A DNA stretch of 64,000 nucleotides from Ensifer sp. BR816 (GCF_000378985.1 NZ_KB905370.1:5749520-5813519); one strand, 5' to 3'. Counted from the first letter of the stretch, positions 10,314 to 19,517 are shown. Notes: generated from the sequence alone by a model not told the origin. Made by a program: numbers and translations.

Positions 10314-10556
10314 GTGATCAAGGCACGCGTAACCGTGACGCTGAAGAACGGTGTTCTGGACCCGCAGGGCAAGGCAATCGAAGGCGCACTGGGCGCGCTC
10401 GGCTTCGACGGTATCGGCCAGGTTCGTCAGGGTAAGGTGTTCGACCTGCAGCTCGAGACCGCGGACAAGGTGAAGGCCGAAGCGGAGCTCAAGGCCATGT
10501 GCGAGAAGCTGCTCGCCAACACCGTGATCGAAAACTACAGCATTTCCCTCGCCTGA
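10314..10556 (+). CDS. purS: FGAM synthase subunit PurS
   Basis: 80 residues with a GTG start preceded by CGAGGA. PurS is the small bridging subunit of the three-part formylglycinamidine ribonucleotide synthase, channelling ammonia from PurQ to PurL. The sequence IKARVTVTLKNGVLDPQGKAIEGAL and the final TVIENYSI are typical of the family. It lies between purC and purQ; the large subunit PurL is encoded about 4 kb downstream. Confidence 0.96.
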   Translation: MIKARVTVTLKNGVLDPQGKAIEGALGALGFDGIGQVRQGKVFDLQLETADKVKAEAELKAMCEKLLANTVIENYSISLA

Positions 10557-10685
10557 CGGCGGGGGAAGCCATCCGCCGGCAGCCTCGATCGGACACAACC
10601 GCAGATCGGTTCACCGGCGTTTCCAAGCATTGAAAAATCGCCCGCGCCGCTCAAGCCCGTGGGGTCAAGGCAAGGTATTCACGCC

Positions 10686-11357
10686 ATGAAGTCAGCCGTC
10701 GTTCAGCTTCCAGGCCTCAACCGCGATCGCGACATGATCGCCGCGCTCACGAAGATCTCCGGCAAGGCGCCGGTCACCGTATGGCAGACCGAGACGGAAA
10801 TTCCGGATGTCGACCTGATCGTCATTCCCGGCGGGTTTTCCTACGGCGACTACCTGCGCTGCGGGGCGATCGCGGCGCGCATGCCGGTGATGCAGGCAAT
10901 CAAGGCGAAGGCGGAGCAAGGCGTGCGCGTCCTTGGCGTCTGCAACGGTTTCCAGATCCTCGTCGAAGCGGGTCTGCTGCCGGGCGCCCTGATGCGCAAT
11001 GCCTCGCTGAAATTCGTCTGCCGCGAGGTGAAGCTCGAAGTCGTCAACGCGGACACGGACTTCACACGTGCCTATGCCAAGGGCCAGGTGATCCGCAGCC
11101 CCGTCGCCCATCATGACGGCAACTACTTCGCCGACTCCGAAACGCTGAGGGCGGTCGAAGGCAACGGCCAGGTCGTCTTCCGCTATGCGGAAAGCACCAA
11201 CCCGAACGGCTCGATCAACGACATTGCCGGCGTTATCAATGATAAGGGCAATGTGCTCGGCATGATGCCGCATCCGGAAAACCTGATCGAAGTGGCCCAT
11301 GGCGGCTCGGATGGTCGCGGCATCTTCGCATCGGCCCTCGACGTAATCGCTGCTTAA
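10686..11357 (+). CDS. purQ: FGAM synthase glutaminase subunit PurQ
   Basis: 223 residues from [18 protein letters not shown] class I glutamine amidotransferase that releases ammonia from glutamine for PurL. The nucleophile Cys lies in [10 protein letters not shown] and the His/Glu pair in [10 protein letters not shown]. The start at 10686 matches the family N-terminus; the 9-residue upstream extension is not conserved. It follows purS with a 129-bp gap. Confidence 0.97.
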   Translation: MKSAVVQLPGLNRDRDMIAALTKISGKAPVTVWQTETEIPDVDLIVIPGGFSYGDYLRCGAIAARMPVMQAIKAKAEQGVRVLGVCNGFQILVEAGLLPGALMRNASLKFVCREVKLEVVNADTDFTRAYAKGQVIRSPVAHHDGNYFADSETLRAVEGNGQVVFRYAESTNPNGSINDIAGVINDKGNVLGMMPHPENLIEVAHGGSDGRGIFASALDVIAA

Positions 11358-11408
11358 CCTTATCGCTGCTAGAAGGCGGCATCCATCGTCACCCGTGCGA
11401 GGCCGCCT

Positions 11409-11810
11409 ATGTCATCCATGATCCGCCATTTCATCGCGCTTGGCTGCGCTGCCGCAGGCCTTTTCATCGCCGGCTGCCAATCCGACCGACCGGCCTCCCC
11501 GGCCGCGAGTTCCGCCGCTTTGCCGACGATGGAACGCGTTGCGCTTGGCGCCAATGGCTGCTGGTTCAAATCGGGTGACCCGGCCTTCAAGGCCTATCGC
11601 CTCGCGCCGGAACTCAATTCCTTCTCGGGGCGCCCGCGCATCCTTCTCGTACCACGCAAGTCGCCCGAATCGCGCCCCCTCGCCGTCATCCAGGCCGAAG
11701 GGCACCCTGCCCGGCTGCAGGCTTTCGGCCCGCTGCTGAGTGAACCGGTCGGCACACGGATTACCTCGGACGTGCGGCGCTGGGCCGCCGGTGGCCAGGG
11801 CTGCAGTTGA
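11409..11810 (+). CDS. Small predicted lipoprotein
   Basis: 133 residues. The N-terminus MSSMIRHFIALGCAAAGLFIAGCQSD is a lipoprotein signal peptide with lipobox IAGC. The rest is globular, rich in Pro/Arg, with two further cysteines (GCWFKSG and the terminal GQGCS) that could form a disulfide. No named domain is recognised. An alternative start is MIRHF at 11418. It begins 51 bp after purQ, possibly co-transcribed with the purine genes, but its role is unknown. Confidence 0.75.
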   Translation: MSSMIRHFIALGCAAAGLFIAGCQSDRPASPAASSAALPTMERVALGANGCWFKSGDPAFKAYRLAPELNSFSGRPRILLVPRKSPESRPLAVIQAEGHPARLQAFGPLLSEPVGTRITSDVRRWAAGGQGCS

Positions 11811-11834
11811 TACAATCGGTCGCTCGCCCGATGG

Positions 11835-12068
11835 CTAACGCCAGAACGGCATGGCGGCTTCTCGCCGGGCCTCGGCTTCCGTAACGCCGATATCCCTAAG
11901 TTCGTCGGCGTTCAAGTTGCCGAGCGCCAGACGGCTTCGCCTTCTGGCGACCGATGTTCGATAGAAGCGCAATAGCCGAGCCAGAAAATTTTCGTCACGG
12001 AATGGGCGTCGAATGCCCGAACTCCCGGCAGGCTGTGCCGATAATCGGATTGTATCAATTGTATCCAT
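11835..12068 (-). CDS. DUF1127 small protein
   Basis: 77 residues from MDTIDTIRLSAQPAG. The C-terminal half has the DUF1127 pattern: arginine-rich FYRTSVARRRSRLALGNLNADEL followed by RDIGVTEAEARRE and terminal PFWR. DUF1127 proteins are small, arginine-rich and common in alphaproteobacteria; some bind RNA or influence phosphate and stress responses. The gene is divergent from a MocR-type regulator with an 81-bp gap, suggesting it is the regulator's target. The first codons are an imperfect direct repeat (GATACAATTGATACAATC) that could be operator DNA. Confidence 0.85.
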   Translation of the reverse strand: MDTIDTIRLSAQPAGSSGIRRPFRDENFLARLLRFYRTSVARRRSRLALGNLNADELRDIGVTEAEARREAAMPFWR

Positions 12069-12111
12069 TGCATTGGCCCTGAATGGGTTGGATCTGTTGC
12101 AATGGTGATAG

Positions 12112-12149
12112 TTGACAGAGCAATTGATGCAATATAGATAATTGTCACT
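12112..12149 (+). promoter_or_regulatory. Candidate promoter of the MocR gene, apparently leaderless
   Basis: TTGACA at 12112-12117 and TATAGA at 12133-12138 resemble a housekeeping promoter with a 15-bp spacer (16 if ATAGAT is used). The predicted start point is about 4-6 bases before ATG 12150, leaving no room for a ribosome-binding site. Nearby ATTG/CAAT-rich repeats (ATTGTATCAATTGTATCC at 12049-12066, TTGATGCAATATAGATAATTG at 12124 on) could be regulator sites. Base-pattern inference only. Confidence 0.45.
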
Positions 12150-13568
12150 ATGACAACTTGGCTTCCCGACATACAGCAGGGACACGGTCCGTTATACGCG
12201 CGCATCGCCGACCAGATCGAACAGGCTATCGGTAGCGGCGCCCTTCCCGTCGGCGCCAAGCTGCCGCCGCAGCGCAATCTCGCTTTCGATATAGGGGTGA
12301 CGATCGGCACGATCGGCCGCGCCTACAATATCGTGCGGGAGCGCGGGCTTGTCAGCGGCGAGGTCGGCCGGGGCACCTATGTGCTCGACCATCCGGAGAA
12401 CAGGCCGCCGGAAGAGGCCGATCCGCTCACGACATCGCTTGCCGGCACCCGCCCGATCGTCGCACCGCCCGGAAAGCTGCGCTTTGACAGTACGGCGGCA
12501 CCGGATATCGGCCAGGGCGACATTCTGGCAAGACTGCTCGGCGACATTAGTCGGGAGCACCACACGGACATCGCAAGCTATGCCCGCAATTTCCCGGATC
12601 ATTGGTTCGAGGCGGGTGCGGAGTGGCTGGCGAGCGGCAATTTCCGGCCGGCGCCGGACAGTATCGTACCGACGCTCGGCGCGCACGCCGCCGTCATTGC
12701 GGTGATTTCGGCCGTCACCTCGCCGGGCGACCGTATCGCGTTCGAGACGCTGACCTATTCGCAGGTGAGCCGCAGTGCCGGGCTGATCGGACGGCGGATT
12801 GCGCTGATGGCGAGCGACGAGTTCGGCTTGATCCCGGAAGATTTCGAGCGCGTCTGTGCCCAGCAGCATCCGAAGCTGGCCTTCCTGATGCCCAGTGCCC
12901 AGAACCCGACAGTGGCGATCATGCCGCTCGACAGGCGCCGGGCGGTCGCTGAGATCGCCCGCAAACATGGCGTGTGGTTGGTCGAGGACAATCTCTACGG
13001 TTCGATGACCGGTGATCCCATTCCGCTGCTTGCCGAACTCGCCCCGGAGCGAACCTTCCTCGTCGGCGGCCTCTCGAAATCCGTCGCCGCCGGCGTGCGC
13101 GGCGGCTGGGTCGCCTGCCCGCCGCATTTCAGCCAGCGCATCCGCATCGCCCACAAGATGATCAGCGGCGGCCTCCCCTTCCTCCTTGCCGAACTTTGCG
13201 CACGCCTGGTCCTTTCGGGGGCAGCCTCCACCTTGCGCAGCCGCGGCGTCGAGGAGATCGGCGAGCGTGAGGCGATGGCGCGCGAAATCTTCTCCGGGTT
13301 CGAGTTCAACTCCAACCCCAAAGTGCCCTTTTTCTGGCTCAAGCTCCCTGAGCCGTGGCTGTCGGGAACCTTCAAGCAGGCAGCACTGCAGGAAGGCGTG
13401 CTGATCGACGACGAGGATGAGTTCAAGGCGGGGCGCGCCGACCGCGTCTTCCACCGTATCCGCGTCGGTTTCTCCTCCCCTGCCAAGCGCACGGACGTGG
13501 AAACGGGATTCCAGATCCTGCGGCGTCTGCTCGATAGCGGCCGCACCGGCTACGACAGCTTCGACTAA
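12150..13568 (+). CDS. MocR-family regulator (GntR helix-turn-helix plus aminotransferase-like domain)
   Basis: 472 residues. Residues 1-75 are a GntR winged helix (YARIADQIEQAIGSGALPVGAKLPPQRNLAFDIGVTIGTIGRAY ends in the recognition helix). Residues about 100-465 form a fold-type I aminotransferase domain with the PLP lysine in GGLSKSVAAGVRGGW and the PLP-binding Asp and Tyr in LVEDNLYGSM; the substrate-like PSAQNPT motif is also present. MocR proteins sense PLP or amino-acid-derived ligands and usually control a divergent gene, here the DUF1127 gene. The ligand cannot be told from sequence. Confidence 0.92.
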   Translation: MTTWLPDIQQGHGPLYARIADQIEQAIGSGALPVGAKLPPQRNLAFDIGVTIGTIGRAYNIVRERGLVSGEVGRGTYVLDHPENRPPEEADPLTTSLAGTRPIVAPPGKLRFDSTAAPDIGQGDILARLLGDISREHHTDIASYARNFPDHWFEAGAEWLASGNFRPAPDSIVPTLGAHAAVIAVISAVTSPGDRIAFETLTYSQVSRSAGLIGRRIALMASDEFGLIPEDFERVCAQQHPKLAFLMPSAQNPTVAIMPLDRRRAVAEIARKHGVWLVEDNLYGSMTGDPIPLLAELAPERTFLVGGLSKSVAAGVRGGWVACPPHFSQRIRIAHKMISGGLPFLLAELCARLVLSGAASTLRSRGVEEIGEREAMAREIFSGFEFNSNPKVPFFWLKLPEPWLSGTFKQAALQEGVLIDDEDEFKAGRADRVFHRIRVGFSSPAKRTDVETGFQILRRLLDSGRTGYDSFD

Positions 13569-13656
13569 TTCCCTGCCAGACGACTTTCGCGCAAGCGACG
13601 ACGGTTTATAGTTGCTTGCAGTCCATGTGAGTCGATTCGTCTTCAAGGGATTCTAG

Positions 13657-14244
13657 ATGCTCTGTTCAACCCGGCTTGCGGCGCGGGACGTTTTCCTGCG
13701 CGCTATCGCTGTCTCGGCACTGTTCGCATGCGCTGTAGCGGTCCCCGCCCGGGCAGACCAGTCGATCTTCGACGAAATGCGGTTCGGTGCGACGACCTCC
13801 ATCGGCGACGGCGACAATCAGGAAGACGGCCTCTTCCCGTCCTTCACCGTTTTTTTCGACCCGTTTGGTGCCGATAGTGCCACCGGCTTCGTCGAAAAAG
13901 TCCTGCGGCCACGGGTGCATGCGGGAGCCTCGATCGCAACCGCGTCGAGTGGCGTCAACCAGGTATATGGCGGGTTCAGTTGGGACATCGACATCACCGA
14001 GCGTTTCTTTGTCGAGCTCGGTGCCGGCGGTACAGTCCACGACGGCGATCTGAACGATGACGGAACGAGCGGGCCGAAGCTTGGTTGTCGCCTGATGTTT
14101 CGCGAATATGCCGCCGCCGGGTTTCGCTTCGACGATCACTGGAATCTTTCGGCAACCGTGGAACACTCCTCCAATGCCAATCTCTGCAACGGCCCCAACG
14201 ACGGGTTGACGCGTGCGGGGCTGATGCTCGGGTACAAATTCTAA
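13657..14244 (+). CDS. PagL-like lipid A deacylase family outer membrane protein
   Basis: 195 residues with a signal peptide (about 1-33, ending ARA). The rest alternates beta strands of an 8-stranded barrel and ends in GLMLGYKF, with a terminal Phe typical of outer membrane proteins. The PagL motif is present as E169-H170-S-S172-N-A-N, giving the His and Ser of the catalytic triad. The Glu expected some 14-15 residues later aligns with Thr185 (PNDGLTRAGL), so the triad may be incomplete. Two Cys (144 and 177) could form a disulfide. ATG 13657 has an AAGGGA ribosome-binding site. Confidence 0.78.
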   Translation: MLCSTRLAARDVFLRAIAVSALFACAVAVPARADQSIFDEMRFGATTSIGDGDNQEDGLFPSFTVFFDPFGADSATGFVEKVLRPRVHAGASIATASSGVNQVYGGFSWDIDITERFFVELGAGGTVHDGDLNDDGTSGPKLGCRLMFREYAAAGFRFDDHWNLSATVEHSSNANLCNGPNDGLTRAGLMLGYKF

Positions 14245-14358
14245 CGGCTGAGAAACGGAATTTCCGGTCGGGAGCGCGTCGACCGGCTCCTGTTGATCTG
14301 CGGTATTTTTCTGTCGCGCCGCGGCGCGGCATAGGCTAAAGAAGCCGCAAAGCGCCCC

Positions 14359-14407
14359 CTGCAGCGCCGCGCGTCTTATCAGACGCGCAAAGGTCGCTGT
14401 AGCACTT
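14359..14407 (+). repeat. Rhizobial intergenic palindromic repeat, copy 1
   Basis: A 49-bp unit with an inner palindrome GCGCGTCTTATCAGACGCGC and flanks CTGCAGCG.../...CGCTGTAG. A second copy at 52275-52323 matches at most positions. I recognise the unit as a dispersed intergenic mosaic element abundant in Sinorhizobium/Rhizobium. It lies between the PagL-like gene and purL, in a 243-bp intergenic stretch that otherwise shows nothing definite. Confidence 0.75.
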
Positions 14408-14487
14408 GAGTTGTTTGTGTTGCGGTTCGCACGCGCCGTGTCCCTGTCGGAAGGGGTGCGCGCCGCCCGAAGGATTGACGGTCGACG

Positions 14488-16719
14488 ATGACGATTTCCA
14501 ACACCCGCCCCATCACCCCGGACCTCATCGCCTCGCATGGGCTGAAGCCCGACGAGTACGAGCGCATCCTGAGCCTGATCGGGCGTGAGCCGACCTTCAC
14601 CGAGCTCGGCATCTTTTCGGCCATGTGGAATGAGCATTGCTCGTACAAGTCCTCGAAGAAATGGCTCCGGACCCTTCCGACCAAGGGACCGCGCGTCATC
14701 CAGGGGCCGGGCGAGAATGCCGGTGTTGTCGATATCGACGACGGCGACTGCGTCGTCTTCAAGATGGAGAGCCACAACCATCCGTCTTACATCGAGCCGT
14801 ATCAGGGCGCGGCGACCGGCGTCGGCGGCATCCTGCGTGACGTCTTCACCATGGGTGCGCGTCCAGTCGCCGCGATGAACGCGCTACGCTTCGGCTCGCC
14901 CGATCATCCGAAGACCCGCCATCTCGTTTCCGGCGTCGTTGCCGGCGTCGGCGGCTATGGCAACTCCTTCGGCGTACCGACCGTCGGCGGCGAGGTCGAA
15001 TTCGACGCGCGCTACAATGGCAACATTCTCGTCAATGCCTTTGCGGCCGGCCTCGCGAAGACCGACGCGATCTTTTATTCGAAGGCGGAAGGTGTCGGCC
15101 TGCCGGTCGTCTATCTCGGTGCCAAGACCGGCCGCGATGGCGTCGGCGGCGCGACCATGGCCTCGGCCGAATTCGACGAGTCGATCGAGGAGAAGCGCCC
15201 GACCGTGCAGGTCGGCGACCCCTTCACCGAAAAGTGCCTGCTCGAAGCCTGCCTCGAACTGATGCAGACCGGCGCCGTCATCGCCATCCAGGACATGGGC
15301 GCAGCTGGCCTCACTTGCTCCGCCGTCGAGATGGGCGCCAAGGGCGATCTCGGCATCGAGCTCGACCTCGATAAGGTGCCGGTGCGTGAAGAGCGTATGA
15401 CTGCCTACGAGATGATGCTTTCCGAGAGCCAGGAGCGCATGCTGATGGTGCTGCGCCCGGAAAAGGAAGAGGAAGCCAAGGCGATCTTCGTCAAATGGGG
15501 CCTTGATTTCGCGATCGTCGGCAAGACGACCGACGACCTGCGCTTCCGCATCCTGCACCAGGGCGAGGAAGTGGCGAACCTGCCGATCAAGGAACTCGGC
15601 GACGAGGCACCGGAATATGACCGCCCCTGGACGCCGGCCAAGACCCCCTCGCCGCTCGCCACCAACGACATTCCCCAGGCCGATGTCGCCGAAGCGCTTC
15701 TGAAACTGGTCGGCTCTGCCAACAATTCCTCGCGCCGCTGGGTTTACGAGCAATACGATACGCTGATTCAGGGTAATTCGCTGCAACTGCCGGGCGGCGA
15801 CGCCGGCGTGGTGCGCATCGAAGGTCATGTGACGAAGGCGCTCGCCTTCTCCTCGGACGTCACGCCGCGTTATGTCGAGGCCGATCCGTTCGAAGGCGGC
15901 AAGCAGGCAGTGGCCGAGTGCTGGCGCAACCTCACGGCAACCGGCGCCTTGCCGCTCGCCGCGACCGACAATCTGAACTTCGGCAACCCCGAGCGGCCGG
16001 AGATCATGAGCCAGTTCGTGCACGCGATCAAAGGCATCGGCGAAGCCTGCCGCGCGCTCGATTTCCCGATCGTCTCCGGCAACGTCTCGCTCTACAACGA
16101 GACGAATGGGCAGGCGATCCTGCCGACCCCGACCATTGGCGGTGTCGGCCTTGTCAAGGATTGGGCAAGGATGGCGCGCATCCGCTTTGCCGCGGCGGAA
16201 GAGACCATCCTGCTCGCGGGCGCTCCGGAAGGCTTGGGCAGCCATATCGCCCAGTCTGTCTATATGCGCGACATTCACGGCCGCACCGACGGCCCGGCGC
16301 CGCATGTGGACCTGGCGCATGAGCGCCAAGTCGGCGATTTCGTTCGCGGCCTGATCGAGGACGGCCTGGTGACGGCCGTGCATGATTGCTCTTCCGGTGG
16401 CCTGGCCCTTGCCGTCACGGAAATGGCGATGGCCTCGGGGATCGGCGCGACGATCGAAGCGCCCTCCGGGCACGATCCGATTGCCGCCTTCTACGGGGAA
16501 GACCAGGGCCGCTATGTCGTGACGGTTTCGGCCGGAAAGCTGGAAAGCGTTATTTCCCTGGCAAGAGACGCCGGCGTCTCCCTGCGGGTGATCGGCACGA
16601 CCGGCGGCGACACAGTAAAGCTCGGCGATGCAAAGGCAGTCTCCATCGAGGACCTGCGATCGGCCCACGAAGCCTGGTTCCCGACCTACATGGCCAGCGA
16701 TCTGGCTCCTGACAATTGA
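14488..16719 (+). CDS. purL: FGAM synthase large subunit PurL
   Basis: 743 residues, the length of the small PurL form that needs PurS and PurQ. It converts FGAR, ATP and ammonia to FGAM in purine synthesis. Two AIRS-like halves are visible: the N-terminal ATP/substrate region with [24 protein letters not shown] is split below as MESHNHPS and GAATGVGGI, and the second half has DNLNFGNPE and [11 protein letters not shown]. The C-terminal glycine-rich ATP site contains [16 protein letters not shown]. It is separated from purQ by the MocR and PagL-like genes but shares their strand. Confidence 0.97.
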   Translation: MTISNTRPITPDLIASHGLKPDEYERILSLIGREPTFTELGIFSAMWNEHCSYKSSKKWLRTLPTKGPRVIQGPGENAGVVDIDDGDCVVFKMESHNHPSYIEPYQGAATGVGGILRDVFTMGARPVAAMNALRFGSPDHPKTRHLVSGVVAGVGGYGNSFGVPTVGGEVEFDARYNGNILVNAFAAGLAKTDAIFYSKAEGVGLPVVYLGAKTGRDGVGGATMASAEFDESIEEKRPTVQVGDPFTEKCLLEACLELMQTGAVIAIQDMGAAGLTCSAVEMGAKGDLGIELDLDKVPVREERMTAYEMMLSESQERMLMVLRPEKEEEAKAIFVKWGLDFAIVGKTTDDLRFRILHQGEEVANLPIKELGDEAPEYDRPWTPAKTPSPLATNDIPQADVAEALLKLVGSANNSSRRWVYEQYDTLIQGNSLQLPGGDAGVVRIEGHVTKALAFSSDVTPRYVEADPFEGGKQAVAECWRNLTATGALPLAATDNLNFGNPERPEIMSQFVHAIKGIGEACRALDFPIVSGNVSLYNETNGQAILPTPTIGGVGLVKDWARMARIRFAAAEETILLAGAPEGLGSHIAQSVYMRDIHGRTDGPAPHVDLAHERQVGDFVRGLIEDGLVTAVHDCSSGGLALAVTEMAMASGIGATIEAPSGHDPIAAFYGEDQGRYVVTVSAGKLESVISLARDAGVSLRVIGTTGGDTVKLGDAKAVSIEDLRSAHEAWFPTYMASDLAPDN

Positions 16720-16846
16720 CGGGAGACGGGGCGGAAAACCGTCAAATCATCATTTGCTTTCCTCCCCTGAATCGTGGTTCCCTTGAGGCTACGAGCGGGG
16801 GTGGGCCCCTGCCCCCGCAGAAAAATAACAAGGGAGTTGGCATATC

Positions 16847-17080
16847 ATGCCCATGACACCAGGCGATATCGAAGACATGATCAAGGCCGGAATCCCCGGC
16901 GCGAAGGTCACGATCCGCGATTTGGCCGGTGACGGCGACCACTATGCCGCCGAAGTCGTGGCCGAAGCGTTTCGTGGCAAGACCCGCGTGCAGCAGCACC
17001 AGATGGTCTATAACGCTCTCAAAGGAAATATGGGCGGCATACTTCATGCGCTCGCCCTGCAGACCAGCGCGCCGGAGTAA
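16847..17080 (+). CDS. BolA-family protein (iron-sulfur trafficking)
   Basis: 77 residues. The BolA fold motif is visible in AGIPGAKVTIRDLAGDGDHY and the conserved tail QHQMVYNALKG, with the His that helps bind a [2Fe-2S] cluster with a monothiol glutaredoxin. The matching CGFS glutaredoxin gene lies 382 bp downstream, an arrangement that supports a joint role in Fe-S delivery and iron sensing. ATG 16847 follows an AAGGGAG site; MTPGDIE six bases later is possible. Confidence 0.92.
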   Translation: MPMTPGDIEDMIKAGIPGAKVTIRDLAGDGDHYAAEVVAEAFRGKTRVQQHQMVYNALKGNMGGILHALALQTSAPE

Positions 17081-17086
17081 GCGTGC

Positions 17087-17329
17087 ATGGCGGATCTGGT
17101 CAAGGAACTCGTCAGCGGCGTTGTTGAGAGTGCACTGAAGGAGATTCTGAAAAAGACCGGCGGCAGGAAAGCCGCGACGCGACGGACGAAGCGCCGCACG
17201 CGGAAGGCCACGACCGGCGGCATTCTCGCGGACATCATCGAAGCCGCGATCCGCAAGCCGGCGAAGAAACAGGTGAGCCGTCGCCGCACCGCCGCATCCC
17301 GGAGCAAAGTTCGACGCCGCCTCGCCTGA
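17087..17329 (+). CDS. Small basic protein with histone-like Lys/Arg-rich stretches
   Basis: 80 residues, MADLVKELVSGVVESALKEILKK then a very basic segment (GGRKAATRRTKRRTRKATTGG), a short hydrophobic helix (ILADIIEAAIRK) and a basic tail (KKQVSRRRTAASRSKVRRRLA). No named family is recognised. The pattern suggests nucleic-acid or acidic-surface binding. A GGAG site 9 bases upstream of ATG 17087 and the 6-bp gap after the bolA-like gene make a real, co-transcribed gene likely. Confidence 0.65.
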   Translation: MADLVKELVSGVVESALKEILKKTGGRKAATRRTKRRTRKATTGGILADIIEAAIRKPAKKQVSRRRTAASRSKVRRRLA

Positions 17330-17462
17330 GGTGGTTCGAAAGCCAAATTTTGAGGACCATCAACATTTTTGCGATTGGGTGGGTGAAAACTTCGCCCATG
17401 CATGCTATTTAAGCTGTCAATCGACATCCGGTCCTTGAAGCCGGCCAGGTAAGGAAGACAGC

Positions 17463-17798
17463 ATGAGCGGAATTCAAGATTTCATCGACAACGAAGTCAA
17501 GACGAACGACGTCGTTCTCTTCATGAAGGGCACGCCGCAGTTTCCGCAGTGTGGCTTCTCCGGACAGGTGGTGCAAATCCTCGACTACATCGGCGTCGAC
17601 TACAAGGGCATCAATGTGCTCGCCGATGCGGACCTGCGCCAGGGCATCAAGGATTACTCCAACTGGCCGACCATTCCGCAGCTCTACGTTAAGGGCGAGT
17701 TCGTCGGCGGTTGCGACATCGTACGCGAGATGTTCCAGGCAGGCGAGTTGCAGGAGCACCTTCAGGGACAGGGCATTTCAGTAAAGGGCGCTGCCTGA
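17463..17798 (+). CDS. grxD: Monothiol glutaredoxin (Grx4/GrxD family)
   Basis: 111 residues with the CGFS active site in [16 protein letters not shown]. Other glutathione and cluster-binding segments are [24 protein letters not shown] and GCDIVREM. Such proteins carry a glutathione-ligated [2Fe-2S] cluster and deliver it, often with BolA partners. An AAGGAAG ribosome-binding site precedes ATG 17463. A terminator follows at 17826. Together with the upstream bolA-like gene it forms an Fe-S trafficking unit. Confidence 0.96.
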   Translation: MSGIQDFIDNEVKTNDVVLFMKGTPQFPQCGFSGQVVQILDYIGVDYKGINVLADADLRQGIKDYSNWPTIPQLYVKGEFVGGCDIVREMFQAGELQEHLQGQGISVKGAA

Positions 17799-17825
17799 CA
17801 CCCCGGCAGCACCTCGCAAAGAGCG

Positions 17826-17849
17826 AAAAGGCGGGTGACCGCCTTTTTT
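17826..17849 (+). terminator. Rho-independent terminator after grxD
   Basis: Stem AAAGGCGG (17827-17834) pairs with CCGCCTTT (17839-17846) over a GTGA loop, followed by a T run. It lies 28 bp after the grxD stop. Confidence 0.85.
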
Positions 17850-18212
17850 GATTCATGGACTCCATGCCGGTTGCCTAATTTTCGATGTGCTCTATGAGCA
17901 CTCACGTAGCCCGAAGTTCTTCTTTCCCGAGGGCGATCGCTGGAGCGTATTGTTTGACCTGCGCCAGCCTTGCGTTTTTCGGCGACTGCGTTCCGTTGCC
18001 GCCCCCATAGACAAGCCGACCGGCGCGCGCCGGCCGTTTTGTTGCCTATCGGTCCAGAGCATAGTGCATCGAGAGAATGTTCGGACCGACTTAGTTGAAG
18101 TCTGAATTTATTCAGTCAGATCAAGACATTGCAGAGATTTTTGCGTGTTCGCCATCAAGGTGGAGCGCGGTAGACCGGTTGCCATCTCTCCCGGTCGCAA
18201 GGGATTCACGAA
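17850..18212. other. Intergenic region upstream of the efflux genes
   Basis: No convincing gene. It holds a perfect 14-bp palindrome CCGGCGCGCGCCGG (18020-18033) followed by GCCGTTTT, and a CGGTCC/GGACCG inverted pair (18050-18086). A short open frame at 17848-18105 has no ribosome-binding site or coding character. The last 100 bases probably hold the promoter of the first efflux gene, whose ATG has an AAGGGA site. Confidence 0.5.
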
Positions 18213-19451
18213 ATGACAAGGCCCATTGATCAAACCGCTACCCTATCGGGACTGACGAAGGTCCAGTTCATCGCGCTCATGGCCATGCTGATGTCGATCA
18301 ACGCCGTTTCGATCGACATCATGCTGCCGGGCCTGCAGGAAATCGGCGCGAGCCTCGGCGTCACCGATGAAAACGACCGCCAATATATCCTGTCCGCCTA
18401 TCTGTTCGGCATGGGTTTCGCCCAGCTCTTCTTCGGACCGCTTTCCGATCGGTTCGGGCGGAAGGTGCCGCTGATCGGCGGCCTGGCGCTCTATTCCCTG
18501 AGCGCCCTGGCGATCGTCTTCGTGCCGACCTTCGCGGCGCTTCTATTCTTCCGCTTCGTCCAGGGGATCGGCGCGGCCGCGACCCGGGTCGTGACCGTCT
18601 CCATCGTCCGTGACATCTATGGCGGCCGCCAGATGGCGGAGATCATGTCGCTGGTCATGATGGTGTTCATGATCGTCCCGGTCATCGCACCGAGCATCGG
18701 CCAACTGATCATGATCTTTGCCGAATGGCACATGATCTTCCTCGTCATCGCCCTGTTCGGGCTCACCGTCTCGGTTCCTGTGACGATGCGCCTCAGGGAG
18801 ACCCTGGCTCCTGCAAATCGACGGCCCTTCACGGCCTCTGCGATCTTGGACGGCTTCCGTATCGTGCTGACGAACCGGATTGCCCTTTTCTATACGTTGG
18901 CCACATCCGTGGTCTTCGGCGCGCTCTTCGGCTTCATCAATTCGGCGCAGCAGGTCCTTGTCGGCATCTACGGCCTCGGCGTGTGGTTTCCGGTCGCGTT
19001 CGCTGCCTTCGCAGGCCTGATGGCGGTCGCGTCCTTTACCAATTCCCGTCTCGTGCGGCGGTTTGGCATGCGGGCGCTTTCGCACGCAGCGCTTCTCGGC
19101 TTTACCCTGGCAAGCTTCGTCTGGATGTCCGCGTCCCTGACCGGGCCGCTGTCACTGCCCGTCTTTGTGATTCTCTACGCCGCGGCGATGTTCCAGTTCG
19201 GGGTGATCTTTGCCAATTTCAACGCCATGGCGATGGAGCCGCTTGGACATGTGGCCGGTACGGCCTCGTCGGTCCTCGGCTTCGTGCAGACGATCACCGG
19301 CGGGGTCATTGGCGCCGTCATCGGCCAGGCCTTTGACGGCACGGTGACGCCGCTTGCCGTCGGCTTTTCTACCGTAGCTGTCCTTGCCCTCGTCTTTGTG
19401 CTGATTGCAGAGGGCGGCCGGCTTTTCAAACCGCACAATCCTGCCGGCTAG
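18213..19451 (+). CDS. Bcr/CflA-type MFS drug efflux transporter, copy 1
   Basis: 412 residues with about 12 predicted transmembrane helices. The DHA1 signature between helices 2 and 3 is GPLSDRFGRKVPLIGG; helix 1 ends with SIDIMLPGL and helix 4-5 holds the RFVQGIGAAATRV pattern typical of Bcr/CflA transporters. It should export small toxic compounds by proton antiport at the inner membrane. A paralogue starts 66 bp downstream on the same strand; the two share many identical stretches (for example around VFMIVP and QQV). Substrate unknown. Confidence 0.9.
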   Translation: MTRPIDQTATLSGLTKVQFIALMAMLMSINAVSIDIMLPGLQEIGASLGVTDENDRQYILSAYLFGMGFAQLFFGPLSDRFGRKVPLIGGLALYSLSALAIVFVPTFAALLFFRFVQGIGAAATRVVTVSIVRDIYGGRQMAEIMSLVMMVFMIVPVIAPSIGQLIMIFAEWHMIFLVIALFGLTVSVPVTMRLRETLAPANRRPFTASAILDGFRIVLTNRIALFYTLATSVVFGALFGFINSAQQVLVGIYGLGVWFPVAFAAFAGLMAVASFTNSRLVRRFGMRALSHAALLGFTLASFVWMSASLTGPLSLPVFVILYAAAMFQFGVIFANFNAMAMEPLGHVAGTASSVLGFVQTITGGVIGAVIGQAFDGTVTPLAVGFSTVAVLALVFVLIAEGGRLFKPHNPAG

Positions 19452-19517
19452 CCGGATGCCCGGTGTGGCACAACAGCCGGCTTGTTCCTCCCAAATCTGC
19501 CTATTGTGGATATTCCA

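Noticed and set aside
14884..16668. 594-residue open frame opposite purL
   Set aside because: It is the antisense shadow of purL, has no ribosome-binding site and no known motifs.
17848..18105. 85-residue frame after grxD
   Set aside because: No ribosome-binding site, starts in the terminator and lacks coding character.
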